From Schistocerca nitens (taxonomy: Eukaryota; Arthropoda; Insecta; Orthoptera; Acrididae): 64,000 bases of DNA. Positions within the stretch are counted from its first letter, which is position 1, and every line of letters starts with the position of its first letter. The stretch covers positions 478,681,376-478,745,375 of the forward strand of contig NC_064619.1 in the NCBI RefSeq assembly GCF_023898315.1, written 5' to 3'. This document shows, piece by piece, positions 32,434 to 42,699 of the stretch. The position numbers were made by a program, and so were the translations under genes. The notes beneath the pieces were generated by a model. It searched no databases and had not been told where the DNA came from. It saw only the letters and a program-made list of their open reading frames with translations.

Positions 32434-33420
32434 ATGGATAGGGACTGCGACTGCTGTGTTTGGATGCGGGATGAGCTGGCATCCCTTCGCTCCCAGCTTC
32501 AGGCAGTGTTGGCTTCGGTCACACAGTTTGAGGCTGTCGCCAATGGGCATCACTATGGGGGTCCGTATGGGGTTTGTCAGGGACGGCCAGCTCGTCGCAC
32601 ACATCCCCCCATCGGACTACAGCTGTGGCTGCCCAGGATACTGCACACACTGAGGCTGACCCCTCACTCGTGGTAGAGTGGGAGGTCGTCTCGAGGTGTG
32701 GCAGGGGGTGAAAGACATTCCGGAGGGCTGAACGGAAGGCATCTCCAGTTTGTCTGACGAGACAGTTTCAGGCTCTGTCTCCGGCTGGTACTGATCTTCG
32801 GCTGGACATGGCTGCTTGTCCTGTTCCAGAGGTTGCCCCTCAGTCTGCAAGATCTGGGCGGTTGCAGAGGGTGGGCTTACTGGTAGTTGGAAGTTCCAAC
32901 GTCAGGCGCATAATGGGGCCCCTTAGGGATATGACAGAAAGAGAGGGTAAGAAAACCAATGTGCACTCCGTGTGCATACTGGGGGGGATTCATTCCAGAT
33001 GTGGAAAGGGTCCTTCTGGATGCCATGAAGGATACAGGGTGCACCCATCTGCAGGTGGTCGCTCATGTCGGCACCAATGATGTGTGTCGCTATGGATCGG
33101 AGGAAATCATCTCTGGCTTCCGGCGGCTATCTGATTTGGTGAAGACTGACAGTCTCGCTAGCGGAATGAAAGCAGAGCTCACCATGTGCAGCATTGTCGG
33201 CAGGACTGACTGCAGACCTTTGGTACAGAGCTGAGTGGAGGGTCTGAATCAGAGGCTGAGACGGTTCTGTGACCGTGTGGGCTGCAGATTCCTCGACTTG
33301 CGCCATAGGGTGGTGGGGTTTCAGCTTCCGCTGGATAGGTCAGGAGTCCACTACACACAGTGGGCGGCTACACGGGTATCAGGGGTTTTGTGGCGTGGAC
33401 TGGGCGGTTTATTAGGTTAG
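32434..33420 (+). pseudogene. CR1-like LINE ORF1 with esterase-like domain
   Basis: Starts at ATG 32434 with a Cys-containing, coil-prone N-terminus (MDRDCDCCVWMRDELASLRS). Shifted frames then give 'LVVGSSNVRRIMGPLRD' (SGNH block with the catalytic Ser), 'LQVVAHVGTND' (the GTND block) and, near 33345, 'SGVHYTQ', likely the Asp-x-x-His region with the Asp as Ser/Gly. Such esterase domains occur in ORF1 of CR1-type LINEs. At least three frameshifts or stops break it. Confidence 0.65.
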
Positions 33421-33479
33421 ATGGCCTTGGGCAAGTACAGAAAGGGCAACAGCCTCAAAGGATGTGGGGCAAAGTCAGG

Positions 33480-34130
33480 ACATGCGGGGACAAGGCAGCA
33501 ATCGGTATTGTAATTGTAAACTGTCAAAGCTGCGTTGGTGAAGTACTGGAACTTCAAGCACTGATAGAAAGCACTGAAGCTGAAATCGTTATAGGTATGG
33601 AAAGCTGGCTGAAGACAGACATTAATTCTGCCGAAATTTTTACAAAGGCACAGATGGTGTTTAGAAAGGATGGATTGCATGCAACTGGTGCTGGCGTGTT
33701 TGTCGTTGTTAGTAGTAGTTTATCCTGTAGTGAAGTAGAAGTGGATAGTTCCTGTGAATTATTATGGATGGAGGTTACACTCAACAACCGAGCTAGGTTA
33801 ATAATTGGCTCATTTTACCGACCTCCCGACTCAGCAGCATTAGTGGCAGAACAACTGAGAGAAAATTTGGAATACATTTCACATAAATTTTCTCAGCATG
33901 TTATAGTCTTAGGTGGAGATTTCAATTTACCAGATATAGACTGGGACACTCAGATGTTTAGGACGGGTGGTAGGGACAGAGCATTGACTGACATTATACT
34001 GAGTGCACTATCCGAAAATTATCTCGAGCAATTAAACAGAGAACCGGCTCGTGGAGATAACATCTTGGACCTACTGATAACAAACAGACCCGAATTTTTC
34101 GACTCTAAGCGCAGAACAGGCAATCAGTGA
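33480..34130 (+). pseudogene. CR1-like LINE endonuclease domain
   Basis: Continuous frame 'IVIVNCQSCVGEVLELQALI' (NCRS-type start), 'EIVIGMESWLKTDI' (conserved E/W), 'IGSFYRPPDS', 'HVIVLGGDFNLPDIDW' (catalytic DFN) and 'ARGDNILDLLITNRPEF'. The usual 'SDH' follows in another frame at about 34125. This APE-type endonuclease nicks target DNA to prime reverse transcription. The domain itself is nearly intact; a shift at its end separates it from RT. Confidence 0.85.
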
Positions 34131-34192
34131 TCATAAGGCCATTGCAGAATCCCTGAATATGGAAGTAAATAGGAATATAAAAAAAAAGGAGG

Positions 34193-35935
34193 ATGGTTTA
34201 TCTGTTTAGCAAGAGTAATAGAAGGGAGATTTCAGACTACTTAACAGATCAAAACGAAAATTTCTGTTCCGACACTGACAATGTTGAGTGTTTATGGAAA
34301 AAGTTCAAGGCAATCGTAAAATGCGTTTTAGACAGGTACGTGCCGAGTAAAACTGTGAGGGACGGGAAAAACCCACCGTGGTTCAACAACAAAGTTAGGA
34401 AACTACTGCGGAAGCAAAGAAAGCTTCACTGTAAGTTTAAACGCAGCCAAAACCTCTCAGACAAACAGAAGCTAAACGATGTCAAAGTTAGCGTAAGGAG
34501 GGATATGGGTGAAGCGTTCAGTGAATTCGAATTTAAAATTCTATGTACCGACTTGACAGAAAATCCTTGGAAGTTCTGGTCTTACGTTAAATCAGTAGGT
34601 GGCTCAAAACAGCATATCTGGACACTCTGGAATGATGATGGCATTGAAACAGAGGATGACACGCGTAAAGATGAAGTACTAAACACCTTTTTCCAAAGCT
34701 GTTTCACAGAGGTAAACCTCACTGCAGTTCCTTCTCTAAATCCTCGCACAAACGAAAAAATGGTTGACATCGAAATAAGTGTCCAAGGAATAGAAAAGCA
34801 ACTGAAATCACTCTACAGAGGAAAGTCCACTGGACCTGATGGGATACCAATTCGATTCTACACAGAGTAAGCGAAAGAACTTGCCCCCCTTCTAACAGCC
34901 GTGTACCGCAAGTCTCTAGAGGAATGGAAGGTTCCAAATGATTGGAAAAGAGCACAGGTAGTCCCAGTCTTCAAGAAGGGTCGTCGAGCAGATGCGCAAA
35001 ACTATAGACCTATATCTCTGACATTTCACTACAGAATTTTAGAACATGTTTTTTGCTCATGTATCATGTCATTTCTGGAAACCCAGAATCTACACCGTGT
35101 GAGACCCGACTCGCTTTATTTGTTCATGAGACCCAAAAAATATTAGATACAGGCTCCCAGGTAGATGCCATTTTCCTTGACTTCCGGAAGGCGTCGCCTG
35201 ATAAACAAAGTAAGAGCCTACGGAATATCAGACCAGCTGTGTGGCTGGATTGAAGAGTTTTTAGCAAAAAGAACACAGCATGTTGTTCTCAGTGGAGAGA
35301 CGTCTACAGACGTTAACGAAACCTCTGGCGTACCACAGGGGAGTGTTATGGGACCATTGCTTTTCACAATATATATAAATGACCGAGTAGATAGTGTCGG
35401 ACGTTCCATGCGGCTTTTCGCGGATGAGGCTATAGTATACAGAGGAGTTGCAGCATTAGAATATTGCAGCGAAATGCAGGAAGATCTGCAGCGGATAGGC
35501 ACTTGGTGCTGGGAGTGGCAACTGTCCCTTAACATAGACAAATGTAATGTATTGTGAATACATAGAAAGAAGGATCCTTTATTGTATGATTATATGATAG
35601 CGGAACAAACACTGGTAGCAGTTACTTCTGTAAAATATCTGGGAGTATGCGTGCGGAACGATTTGAAGTGGAATGGTCATATAAAATTAATTGTTGGTAA
35701 GGCGGGTACCAGGTTGAGATTCATTGGGAGAGTGCTTAGAAAATGTAGTCCATCAACAAAGGAGGTGGCTTACAAAACACTCGTTCGACTTGAGTATTGC
35801 TCATCAGTGTGGGATCCGTACCAGGTCAGGTTGACAGAGGAGATAGAGAAGATCCGAAGAAGAGCGGCGCGTTTCGTCACAGGGTTATTTGGTAAGCGTG
35901 ATAGCGTTACGGAAATGTTTAGCAAACTGAAGTGA
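34193..35935 (+). pseudogene. CR1-like LINE reverse transcriptase
   Basis: Pieces in order: linker 34193-34800, 'YRGKSTGPDGIPIRFYTE' (RT motif 1) ending in a stop at 34868, 'VVPVFKKGRRADAQNYRPIS' (34955 on), a damaged AFDKVPH block near 35190, 'VPQGSVMGPLLFTIYINDRV' (35330 on) and 'MRLFADEAIVYRG' at about 35410. The catalytic FADD reads FADE, replacing an essential Asp. The thumb continues at 35582-35935 ('VKYLGVCVRNDLKWNGHIK'). Internal stops at about 34870 and 35145, besides the lost Asp, make it inactive. Confidence 0.85.
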
Positions 35936-36239
35936 CGGACTCTGCAAGAGAGGCACTCTGTATCGCGGTGTAGCTTGCTGTCCAGGTTTCGAGAGGGTGC
36001 GTTTCTGGATGAGGTATCGAATATATTGCTTCCCCCTACTTATAACTCCCGAGGAGATCACGAATGTAAAATTAGAGAGATTCGTGCGCGCATGGAGGCT
36101 TTCCGGCAGTCGTTCTTCCCGCAAACCATATGCGACTGGAACAGGAAAGGGAGGTAATAACACTGGCACGTAAAGTAACCTCCGCCACACACCGTTGGGT
36201 GGCTTGCGGAGTATAAATGTAGATGTAGATGTAGAAAAT

Positions 36240-36800
36240 AATGGCTTCCCCCTATAGATTCACAGTCCATCGGTCTACAAAGATCTGTATTTATTAACTG
36301 CAAGATGTCAGTACTTTCGCTTTGCTAGACTTAAAGGGTAGTCTAGTCTGTTTCCCTGTACAAATATTTCACGTATTTCCTTACATTTACCACAATCTTC
36401 CACTCTTGTCATCATATCCTTTAATAACGACATGCCTTTTCTGTTTAGGTGCCCAAATCTTTTGTGTCATAAGAAACTTTTTGCAGAATGCACAGAATTT
36501 ACAACTTCATCTACGTCTTTAGAAGTCTCTAACTTGAAAATTCTCCTTACATTTGTCGCTATAACTTCCCCGTATTGATTAATTATTTTTGCTCCATTAT
36601 ATCGAAGGTTACTCTCTTTCCCTTCTTGAACATCTCACAGATAAAAAGTTAGTTGCGACATCTTTTACATAGTAAACGTCATGTGGCATAATACTTTCTT
36701 GTTCTCCATTTACAGTTATCTTAAGATCAACTTTCCCAGCAAGCTCACACCGTAACGTGTAACCATCCACTGTGTTTTATCTGTAACATTATAAAAGGCA
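36240..36800 (-). pseudogene. copia protease end, pre-integrase domain and integrase start
   Basis: Minus frames from about 36760: 'GKVDLKITVNGEQESIMPHD', 'YYVKDVATNFLSV' (end of copia protease region), then 'HKRFGHLNRKGMSLLKDM' and CGKC (zinc-binding pre-integrase block) at about 36480-36370, and 'INTDLCRPMDCESIGGSHYF' (first integrase Asp region) up to the CR1-like LINE junction at about 36237. Frames are interrupted several times. Confidence 0.7.
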
Positions 36801-36976
36801 ACAGCCTTTCCAGTAATTGCAGGGGCAACAGTCTGGATGATTGACTGATCTGGCCTTGCAACACTAACCAAAACAGCCTTGCTGTACTGGTACTGCGGAC
36901 GGCTAACAACTATGGGAAACTACTGCCGTAATTTTTCCCAAGGGCATGCAGCTTTACAGCTTTATTGTATGGTTAA

Positions 36977-38026
36977 ATGATGATGGTGTCCTCTTGGGTA
37001 AAATATTCCAGAGGTAAAATAGTCCCCCATTCGGATCTCCGGGCGGGGACTACTCAGGAGGACGTTGTTATGAAGAGAAAGGAAACTGGCGTTCTACGGA
37101 TCAGAGCATGGAATGTCAGATCCCTTAATTGGGCAGGTAGGATAGAAAATTTAAAAAGGGAAATGGATAGGTTAAAGTTAGATATAGTGGGAATTAGTGA
37201 AGTTCGGTGGCAGGAGGAACAAGACTTCTGGTAATGTGAATACAGGGTTATAAATACAAAATCAAATAGGGGTAATGCAGGAGTAGGTTTAATAATGAAC
37301 AGGAAAATAGGAATGTGGGTAATCTACTACAAACAGCATAGAGAATGCAAAAAATGGTTCAAATGACTCTGAGCACTATGGGACTTAACAGCTATGGTCA
37401 TCAGTCCCCTAGAACTTAGAACCACTTAAACCTAACTAACCTAAGGACATCACACAACACCCAGTCATCACGAGGCAGAGAAAATCCCTCACCCCGCTGG
37501 GAATCGAACCCAGGAACCCGGGTGCAGGAAGCGAGAACGCTACCGCACGAACACGAGCTGCGGACATAGTGAATGCATTATTGTGGCCAAGATAGATACG
37601 AAGCTCATGCATACTACAGTACTACAATTTTACATGCCAACTAGCTCCGCAGATGACGAAGAGATTGATGAAATTTATGATGAGATAAAAGAAATTATTC
37701 AGATAGTGAAGGGAGACGAAAATTTATTAGTCATGGGTGAATGGAATTCGGTAGTAGGAAAAGGGACAGAAGGAAACGTAGTAGGTGAATATGGATTGGG
37801 GGGAGGAAATGAAAGAGGAAGCCGCCTGGTAGGATTCTGCACAGAGCATAACTTAATCATAGCTTGGTTCAAGAATCATAAAAGAGGGTTGTATACATGG
37901 AAGAAGCCTGGAGATACTGACAGCTTTCAGATAGATTATATAATGGTAAGACAGAGATTTAGGAATCAGGTTTTAAATTGTAAGACATTTCCAGGGGCAG
38001 ATGTGGACTCTGACCACAATCTATAG
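36977..38026 (+). pseudogene. RTE-like LINE endonuclease, split by a SINE
   Basis: Before the SINE: 'RIRAWNVRSLNWAGRIENLK', 'DIVGISEVRWQEEQDFW' (catalytic Glu region), then a stop at 37232. After the SINE (37583 on): 'VLQFYMPTSS', 'LLVMGEWNSVVGKG' (catalytic GDWN reads GEWN), 'FQIDYIMVRQRF' and 'ADVDSDHNL' (catalytic SDH). The Asp-to-Glu change and the stop predict no activity. Confidence 0.8.
37350..37564 (-). mobile_element. tRNA-derived SINE inside the RTE-like LINE
   Basis: The 'aatggttcaaatgactctga' start on the plus strand is the SINE 3' end; the head with a GGTTCGATTCC-type B-box is on the minus strand near 37505. Duplications catagagaatgca (37337-37349) and catagtgaatgca (37565-37577) flank it with one mismatch. 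It differs from the 17.0-kb copy in its head, so it is a separate subfamily. Confidence 0.9.
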
Positions 38027-38040
38027 TTTATGAACTGTAG

Positions 38041-40067
38041 ATTAAAACTGAAGAAACTGCAAAAAGGTGGGAATTTAAGGAGATGAGACCTGGATTTACT
38101 GGCAAAACCAGAGGTTGTTCAGAGTTTCAGGGAGAGCATAAGGGAACAATTGACAAGAATGGGGGAAAGAAATACAGTAGAAGAAGAATGGGTAGCTTTG
38201 CGGGATGAAGTAGTGAAGGCACCAGAGGATCAAGTAGGTATAAAGACGAGGGGTAATAGAAATCCTTGGGTGACGGAAGAAATATTGAATTTAATTGATG
38301 AAAGGAGAAAATATAAAAATCAGTAAACGAAGCAGGCAAAAAGGAATTCAAACTTCTCAAAAATGAGATCAACAGGAAGTGCAAAATGGCTAAGCAGGCA
38401 TGGCTAGAGGACAAATGTAAGGATGTAGATGCTTATCTCACTAGGGGTAAGATAGTTACTGCCTACAGGAAAATTAAAGAGACCTTTGGAGAAAACAGAA
38501 CCACTTGTATGACTATCAAGAGCTCAGGTGGAAACCCAGTTCTAAGCAAAGAAGGAAAAGCAGAAAGGTGGAAGGAGTATATAGAGGGTCTATACAAGGA
38601 CGAGGTACTTGAGGACAATATTATGGAAATGGAAGAGGATGTAGATGAAGATGAAATGGGAGATATGATATTGCGTGAAGAGTTTGACAGAGCACTAAAG
38701 ACCTGAGTTGAAACAAGGTCCCGGGAGTAGATAACATTCCATTAGAACTACTGACAGCCTTGGGAGAGCCAGTCCTGAGAAAACTCTACCATCTGGTGAG
38801 CAAAATGTATGAGACGGGCGAAATACCCTCAGACTTCAAGAAGAATATAATAATTCCAATCCGAAAGAAAGCAGGTGTTGACAGATGCGAAAATTACCGA
38901 ACTATCAGTTTAATAAGTCATGGCTGCAAAATACTAACGCGAATTCTTTACAGACGAATGGAAAAACTGGCAGAAGCCGACCTCGGGGAAGATCAGTTTG
39001 TACTCCGTAGAAGTATTGGACCATGTGAGGCAATACTGACCCTATGACTTATCTTAGAAGCTAGATCAAGAAAAGCCAAACCTACGTTTCTAGCATTTGT
39101 AGACTTAGAGAAAGCTTTTGACAATGTTGACTGGAATACTCTCTTTCAAATTCTAAAGGTGGCAGGGATAAAATAGAGGGAGCGAAGGGCTATCTACAAA
39201 TTGTACGGAAACCAGATGGCATTTATAAGAGTCAAGGGACATGAAAGGGAAGCAGTGGTTGGGAAGGGAGTGAGACAGGGTTGTAGCCTCTCCCAGATGT
39301 TATTCAATCTGTATATTGAGCAAGCAGTAAAGGAAACAAAAGAAAAATTCGGAGTAGGTATTAAAATACATGGAGAAGAAATAAAAACTTTGAGGTTCGC
39401 CGATGAGACAGCAAAGGACTTGGAAGAGTAGTTGAACATAATGGATAGTGTCTTGAAGGGTGGATATAAGATGAACATCAACAAAAGCAAAACGAGGCTA
39501 ATGGAATGTTGTCGAATTAAGTTGGGTGATGCTTCCGGAATTAGATTAGGAAATGAGACACTTAAAGTAGTAAAGGAGTTTTGCTATTTGGGGAGAAAAA
39601 TAACTGATGATGGTCGAAGTAGAGAGGATATAGCATGTAGACTGGCTACGGCAAGAAAATCGTTTCCGAAGAAGAGAAATTTGTTAACATCGAGTATAGA
39701 TTGAAGTGTCAGGAAGTCGTTTCTGAAAGTATTTGTCTGGAGTGTAAACATGTATGGAAGTGAAACGTGGACCATAAATAGTTTAGACAAGAAGAGAATA
39801 GAAGCTTTCGAAATGTGATGCTACAGAAGAATGCTGAAGATTAGATGGGTAGATCACATAACTAATGAGGAGGTATTGAGAAGAATTGGGGAGAAGAGAA
39901 ATTTGTGGCACAACTTGGCTAGAAGAAGGGATCGGTTGGTAGGGCATATTCTGAGGCATCAAGGGATCACCAATTTAGTATTGGAGGGCAGCGTGGAGGG
40001 TAAAAATCGTAGAGGGAGACCAAGAGATGAATATACTAAACAGATTGCATTAGGTACTGGGGAATGA
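38041..40067 (+). pseudogene. RTE-like LINE reverse transcriptase
   Basis: Pieces: the 38386-38706 linker, 'IIPIRKKAGVDRCENYRTIS' (38850), 'GEDQFVLRRS', 'FVDLEKAFDNVDWNTLFQIL' (39100), 'KGVRQGCSLSQMLFNLYIEQ' (39270), 'TLRFADETAKDLEE' (39390), 'EFCYLGRKITDDGRS' (39580) and the C-terminal 'EEVLRRIGEKRNLW', 'RRDRLVGHILRHQG' (39870-39960). Compared with the related copy at 60855 (FTDDIAVLSESE), six residues including the second catalytic Asp are missing, consistent with an in-frame 18-nt deletion. Several stops also occur. Confidence 0.8.
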
Positions 40068-40145
40068 AGAAGCTTGCACAGGATAGAGTAGCATGGAGAG
40101 CTGCATCAAACCAGTCTCAGGACTGAAGACCACAACAACAACAAC

Positions 40146-40665
40146 ATCATAAAGAGGTGTTTTGTCTCTAATAATATGCACTGATGCTCCTGAATCTAAT
40201 CTCCATTCTGGTACTATATTACTCATTACTCCAAAAGATTAATAAATGGAGAGTGGCTTAGGTTGATCAGCATTTCTCCTCTCTGGACTATTTGCGTCAT
40301 AGCTTTTTTCCTTTGTACTTGGCCTTTGGTGGCAGTGGGATACGATGTGACCCATCTTTTGACAGTTTTAGCTCTTGACTGTTTTTTCCTTTTTCTTCTT
40401 GAAATAAGTGCTGTAGCTGTTTCCTTCTCTGAAGTTAAGACACGCTGACGTATTTTGGAGGTTCTGGAGGATCTACACTTTTATGTTGTCTCTCTTAACT
40501 GGAATGCCTGAACTTTCTAAGCCTATAATCCATATTTTTCGGACAGTCCTGCTAACAATAATGTGCCTACCCATTCATCAGCAATCTCGAACCCAATGTT
40601 CCTTAATCGATTCGATGTGGATGTTATCTTGTTGAGATACTCGTCCACATTCTTGCAGTTATCCA
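40146..40665 (-). pseudogene. copia gag C-terminal half, zinc knuckle and protease start
   Basis: Minus strand from the mariner junction: 'DNCKNVDEYLNKITSTSNRL', 'IADEWVGTLLLAGLSEKY' (UBN2-type gag, about 40660-40525). Then at about 40350 comes 'NCQKMGHIVSHC', a CCHC knuckle whose first Cys codon is now Ser, followed by a stop. Then 'EWRLDSGASVHIIRDKTPLY' (aspartic protease DSG, about 40215-40150). The frame is cut there by the RTE-like LINE. Confidence 0.75.
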
Positions 40666-40667
40666 GT

Positions 40668-41738
40668 CAAGACGTGACTTCTGGTAAAGGAAGACATGGA
40701 AGTCGGTGGGTGCAAGGTCCAGGCTGTATGACGGATAGTCCAATACATCCCATTTGAATTGTTTGAGTAGTGGTATGGTTACGAGCGCTGAGTGAGGCCG
40801 AACGTTATCATGAAGCAAGCGGACTACACTTGTCAGCATTCCCCCGCGTTTGTTTTGAATTGCCCTTCGAAGACGTTTCAAAGTCTGGCAATATGCAGCA
40901 GCATTAATTGTCGTTCCAGGAGGCATAAATTCCAACAGAAGACTGCCTTGTCTGTCCCAAAAAAAAGCCATGATTTTCTTCGCTGAAATCGACGTTTTGC
41001 ATTTCTTGGCTTTTGGTGAATTCGAATGGCGCCATTGCATTGATTGTTCTTGGATTCAGGTGTATGGTGATAAACCCACATCTCGTCACCTGTCACAATG
41101 TGATCAAGGAACTCATCACCTGCTTCAGCATAGCGTGTGAGGAAGTCGAGTGCAAAGCCCATCCTTTTCTTTTTGTGTTCTTCCGTTAACAGTTTTGGAA
41201 CGCAGCGCGCACACAATTTACTGTACCCTAACTTGACAGTCACAACGTCATAAAGAGTTGTCATTGACACGTCCGGTATGATCTGAATCAATTCTTTCAG
41301 TGTGAGACGTCTATTCGCACAAATTGCTTCCTCCGTTCTCCGAAGAAGGGCATCAGAGATCACAGATGGCCGACCTGTTCTTGTTCGTCATGAACATCGG
41401 TCCTACCTTCAGAGAAATGACGACACCATTTCGTTACATTTTGTCGATTCATAATATTTCCATAAACAGAAACAATTTCTTTGTGAATATCCGCTGGTCG
41501 CTGACCTTTTTGCATGAAGAAAACGTATGACGCAGCGCACTTCGCATTTGGCGGGATTCTGAATTGGCGCAGCCATTTTAAACACGACCTACTCCAAACA
41601 GAAGCAACGTTCAACTGCCGAACGACCGTGAGGAGAAAGCTAACGGTTCAAGGTTAACACCAGTGTTGCCAACTTGCTCTCCAAAACTCTCCTGTTGCTC
41701 TGGCGTACGGTGTATATTTACTTTCCGAAGAACCCTCG
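40668..41738 (-). mobile_element. Mariner (DD34D), 3' truncated, inserted in copia gag
   Basis: The 5' terminal repeat, read on the minus strand as CGAGGGTTCTTCGGAAAGTA, starts at 41738 next to TA. The transposase frame at 41614-41360 has the HTH (QRPADIHKEIVSVYG, 'VTKWCRHFSEGR'). It continues at 41363-41080 with 'DHIVTGDEMWVYHHTPESK' (first Asp) and, after a frameshift near 41050, 'LLHDNVRPHSA' and 'SLDLAPTDFHVF'. Thirty-four residues separate the last two Asp. The second terminal repeat is missing, and about 50 gag residues are lost at that junction. Confidence 0.85.
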
Positions 41739-41739
41739 T

Positions 41740-41950
41740 ATATATAGTTCAATAGATCAATCAATAATAGCACTTTTGATCTCGCGTTCCGGTCCTTATC
41801 TGCGTAATTTTGACCAGTGGACTTCAGTGTACCATTCACTATATCCAATAAATCATCCAAGCACAAGTACGGTTTCACAGCAAATTTCCATGTAGTGTAG
41901 TTATTGCGAGCTATAAGTCGCTCTATCTGCAGTATTTGTGCCACACTCAT
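41740..41950 (-). pseudogene. copia gag N-terminus
   Basis: Likely start ATG at 41950: MSVAQILQIERLIARNNYTT, then WKFAVKPYLCLDDLLDIVNG and 'DKDRNARSKVLLLID', the standard copia gag opening (W-x-F/W, DL-x-D-I-V, A-K/R-x-L-L). It stops at the mariner insertion after NYIY. Confidence 0.8.
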
Positions 41951-42107
41951 TTTCACAATTACTTTTATTGGTAGTAAAGACAGTATTAAACTACGCCGCA
42001 ATAGGCTCGTTCCGATAGCTGTCACTGCACACTTCCAGGACTATTTCGACGACATTTCCTTTTATATGTCAGAATACTTCATGCAGCGCATTCACTGGTG
42101 GTATTTC

Positions 42108-42300
42108 TGAACACGGAAAATGCAAGAATAACGCAAGCAATATTTTAAAATCAATTACATAGACCAACGCATTTACAATCGGTAGTTGAGCTAACGTTAC
42201 AGAGTATACAAAGAAGTCATAGAGGACTATTCCAGTCCGTGCATTACACTTTGCCACATACCCTTTCACATATGAAATTACTATTCATATATCCTTAACA
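42108..42300 (-). repeat. 5' LTR of the copia element
   Basis: Minus strand begins TGTTAAGGATATA and ends near GTGTTCA. It pairs with 29727-29919 over the same 193-bp length. It would carry the element promoter. Confidence 0.8.
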
Positions 42301-42384
42301 AAACTGATGCTGGCTATGTTGGCGACATGCTGAGCACACCCTGTTCCCCCCATAGATATTCCTACTATATTATAAAGCAAAGAA

Positions 42385-42695
42385 AAAATTCTCATTCTGG
42401 GCCACGTAGGCCAATGGGGATCGACTGACTGCCACCTCATCTTCTGCCAGTGGCGTCATTTCGATGCAATATGGAGGGGTATGGCGCCAACACACCACTA
42501 TACCAGACGTTACCGACTATTATGACTATGCAGGCGCTAGTTCTCACTCCAATAGTTCTGAATTAGAGCCTCGAGGCTGAGTATACCTCATTCCAGTCCT
42601 GCAACTAAAGAAACATCCCTCTCAGTGCTGGAAATAGAACCTGGATCCTCCACACAGCTGCTAGACATGCTAACCACTAAGTTATGGAGGTGAAC
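42385..42695 (-). mobile_element. tRNA-derived SINE of a second family
   Basis: Minus strand: 'ACTTAGTGGTTAGCATGTC' (A-box) near 42685 and 'GGTTCTATTTCC' (B-box) near 42640. The body then runs down to 'GTGGCAGTCAGTCGATCCCC' near 42420. The head is tRNA-like with a different body from the SINEs elsewhere in the window. No target duplication found. Confidence 0.65.
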
Positions 42696-42699
42696 TGTT

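Larger units (their letters stand above)
31821..36234 (+). mobile_element. CR1-like LINE, near full length
   Basis: Order: tandem 5' UTR monomers (31821-32290), ORF1 with an SGNH-esterase-like domain, AP endonuclease, reverse transcriptase, and a 3' end 'gtagatgtagatgtag' of short direct repeats, typical of CR1-type LINEs. It sits in the copia integrase in the opposite orientation. I find no convincing target duplication, and about a dozen integrase residues appear missing at the junction. Frames are broken in several places, so it is inactive. Confidence 0.85.
36800..40146 (+). mobile_element. RTE-like LINE with nested SINE
   Basis: A 5' leader ('agtcccccattcggatctcc' at 37020, shared with the LINE at 58.4-61.6 kb) precedes an endonuclease and RT. 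The element ends in 'caacaacaacaac' at 40133-40145, a simple repeat tail of RTE type. It is inserted opposite to the copia protease, between the DSGAS block and the protease end. The left boundary (about 36800) is my estimate from where copia sequence stops. Flanks 'cattataaaagg'/'catcataaagagg' may be a degraded target duplication. Confidence 0.75.
29727..42300 (-). mobile_element. Ty1/copia LTR retrotransposon, full span, hosting three nested insertions
   Basis: Matching 193-bp terminal repeats (29727-29919 and 42108-42300) bound a minus-strand gag, zinc knuckle, protease, integrase, RT and RNase H order, the Ty1/copia order. It is interrupted by a CR1-like LINE (31821-36234), an RTE-like LINE (about 36800-40146, itself holding a SINE) and a mariner (about 40668-41738). 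Removing them leaves about 3.7-3.8 kb of element, short of a usual copia. That fits the internal deletions seen in gag, protease and integrase. No clear target duplication was found. Confidence 0.85.

Noticed and set aside
33554-33787. Antisense open frames over the CR1-like endonuclease
   Set aside because: Mirror frames of a well-supported plus-strand domain with no signature of their own.
31821-36234. The tandem 5' segments as LTRs of a retrovirus-like element
   Set aside because: The two units are adjacent rather than flanking, and the downstream order (esterase, endonuclease, RT) is that of a LINE.
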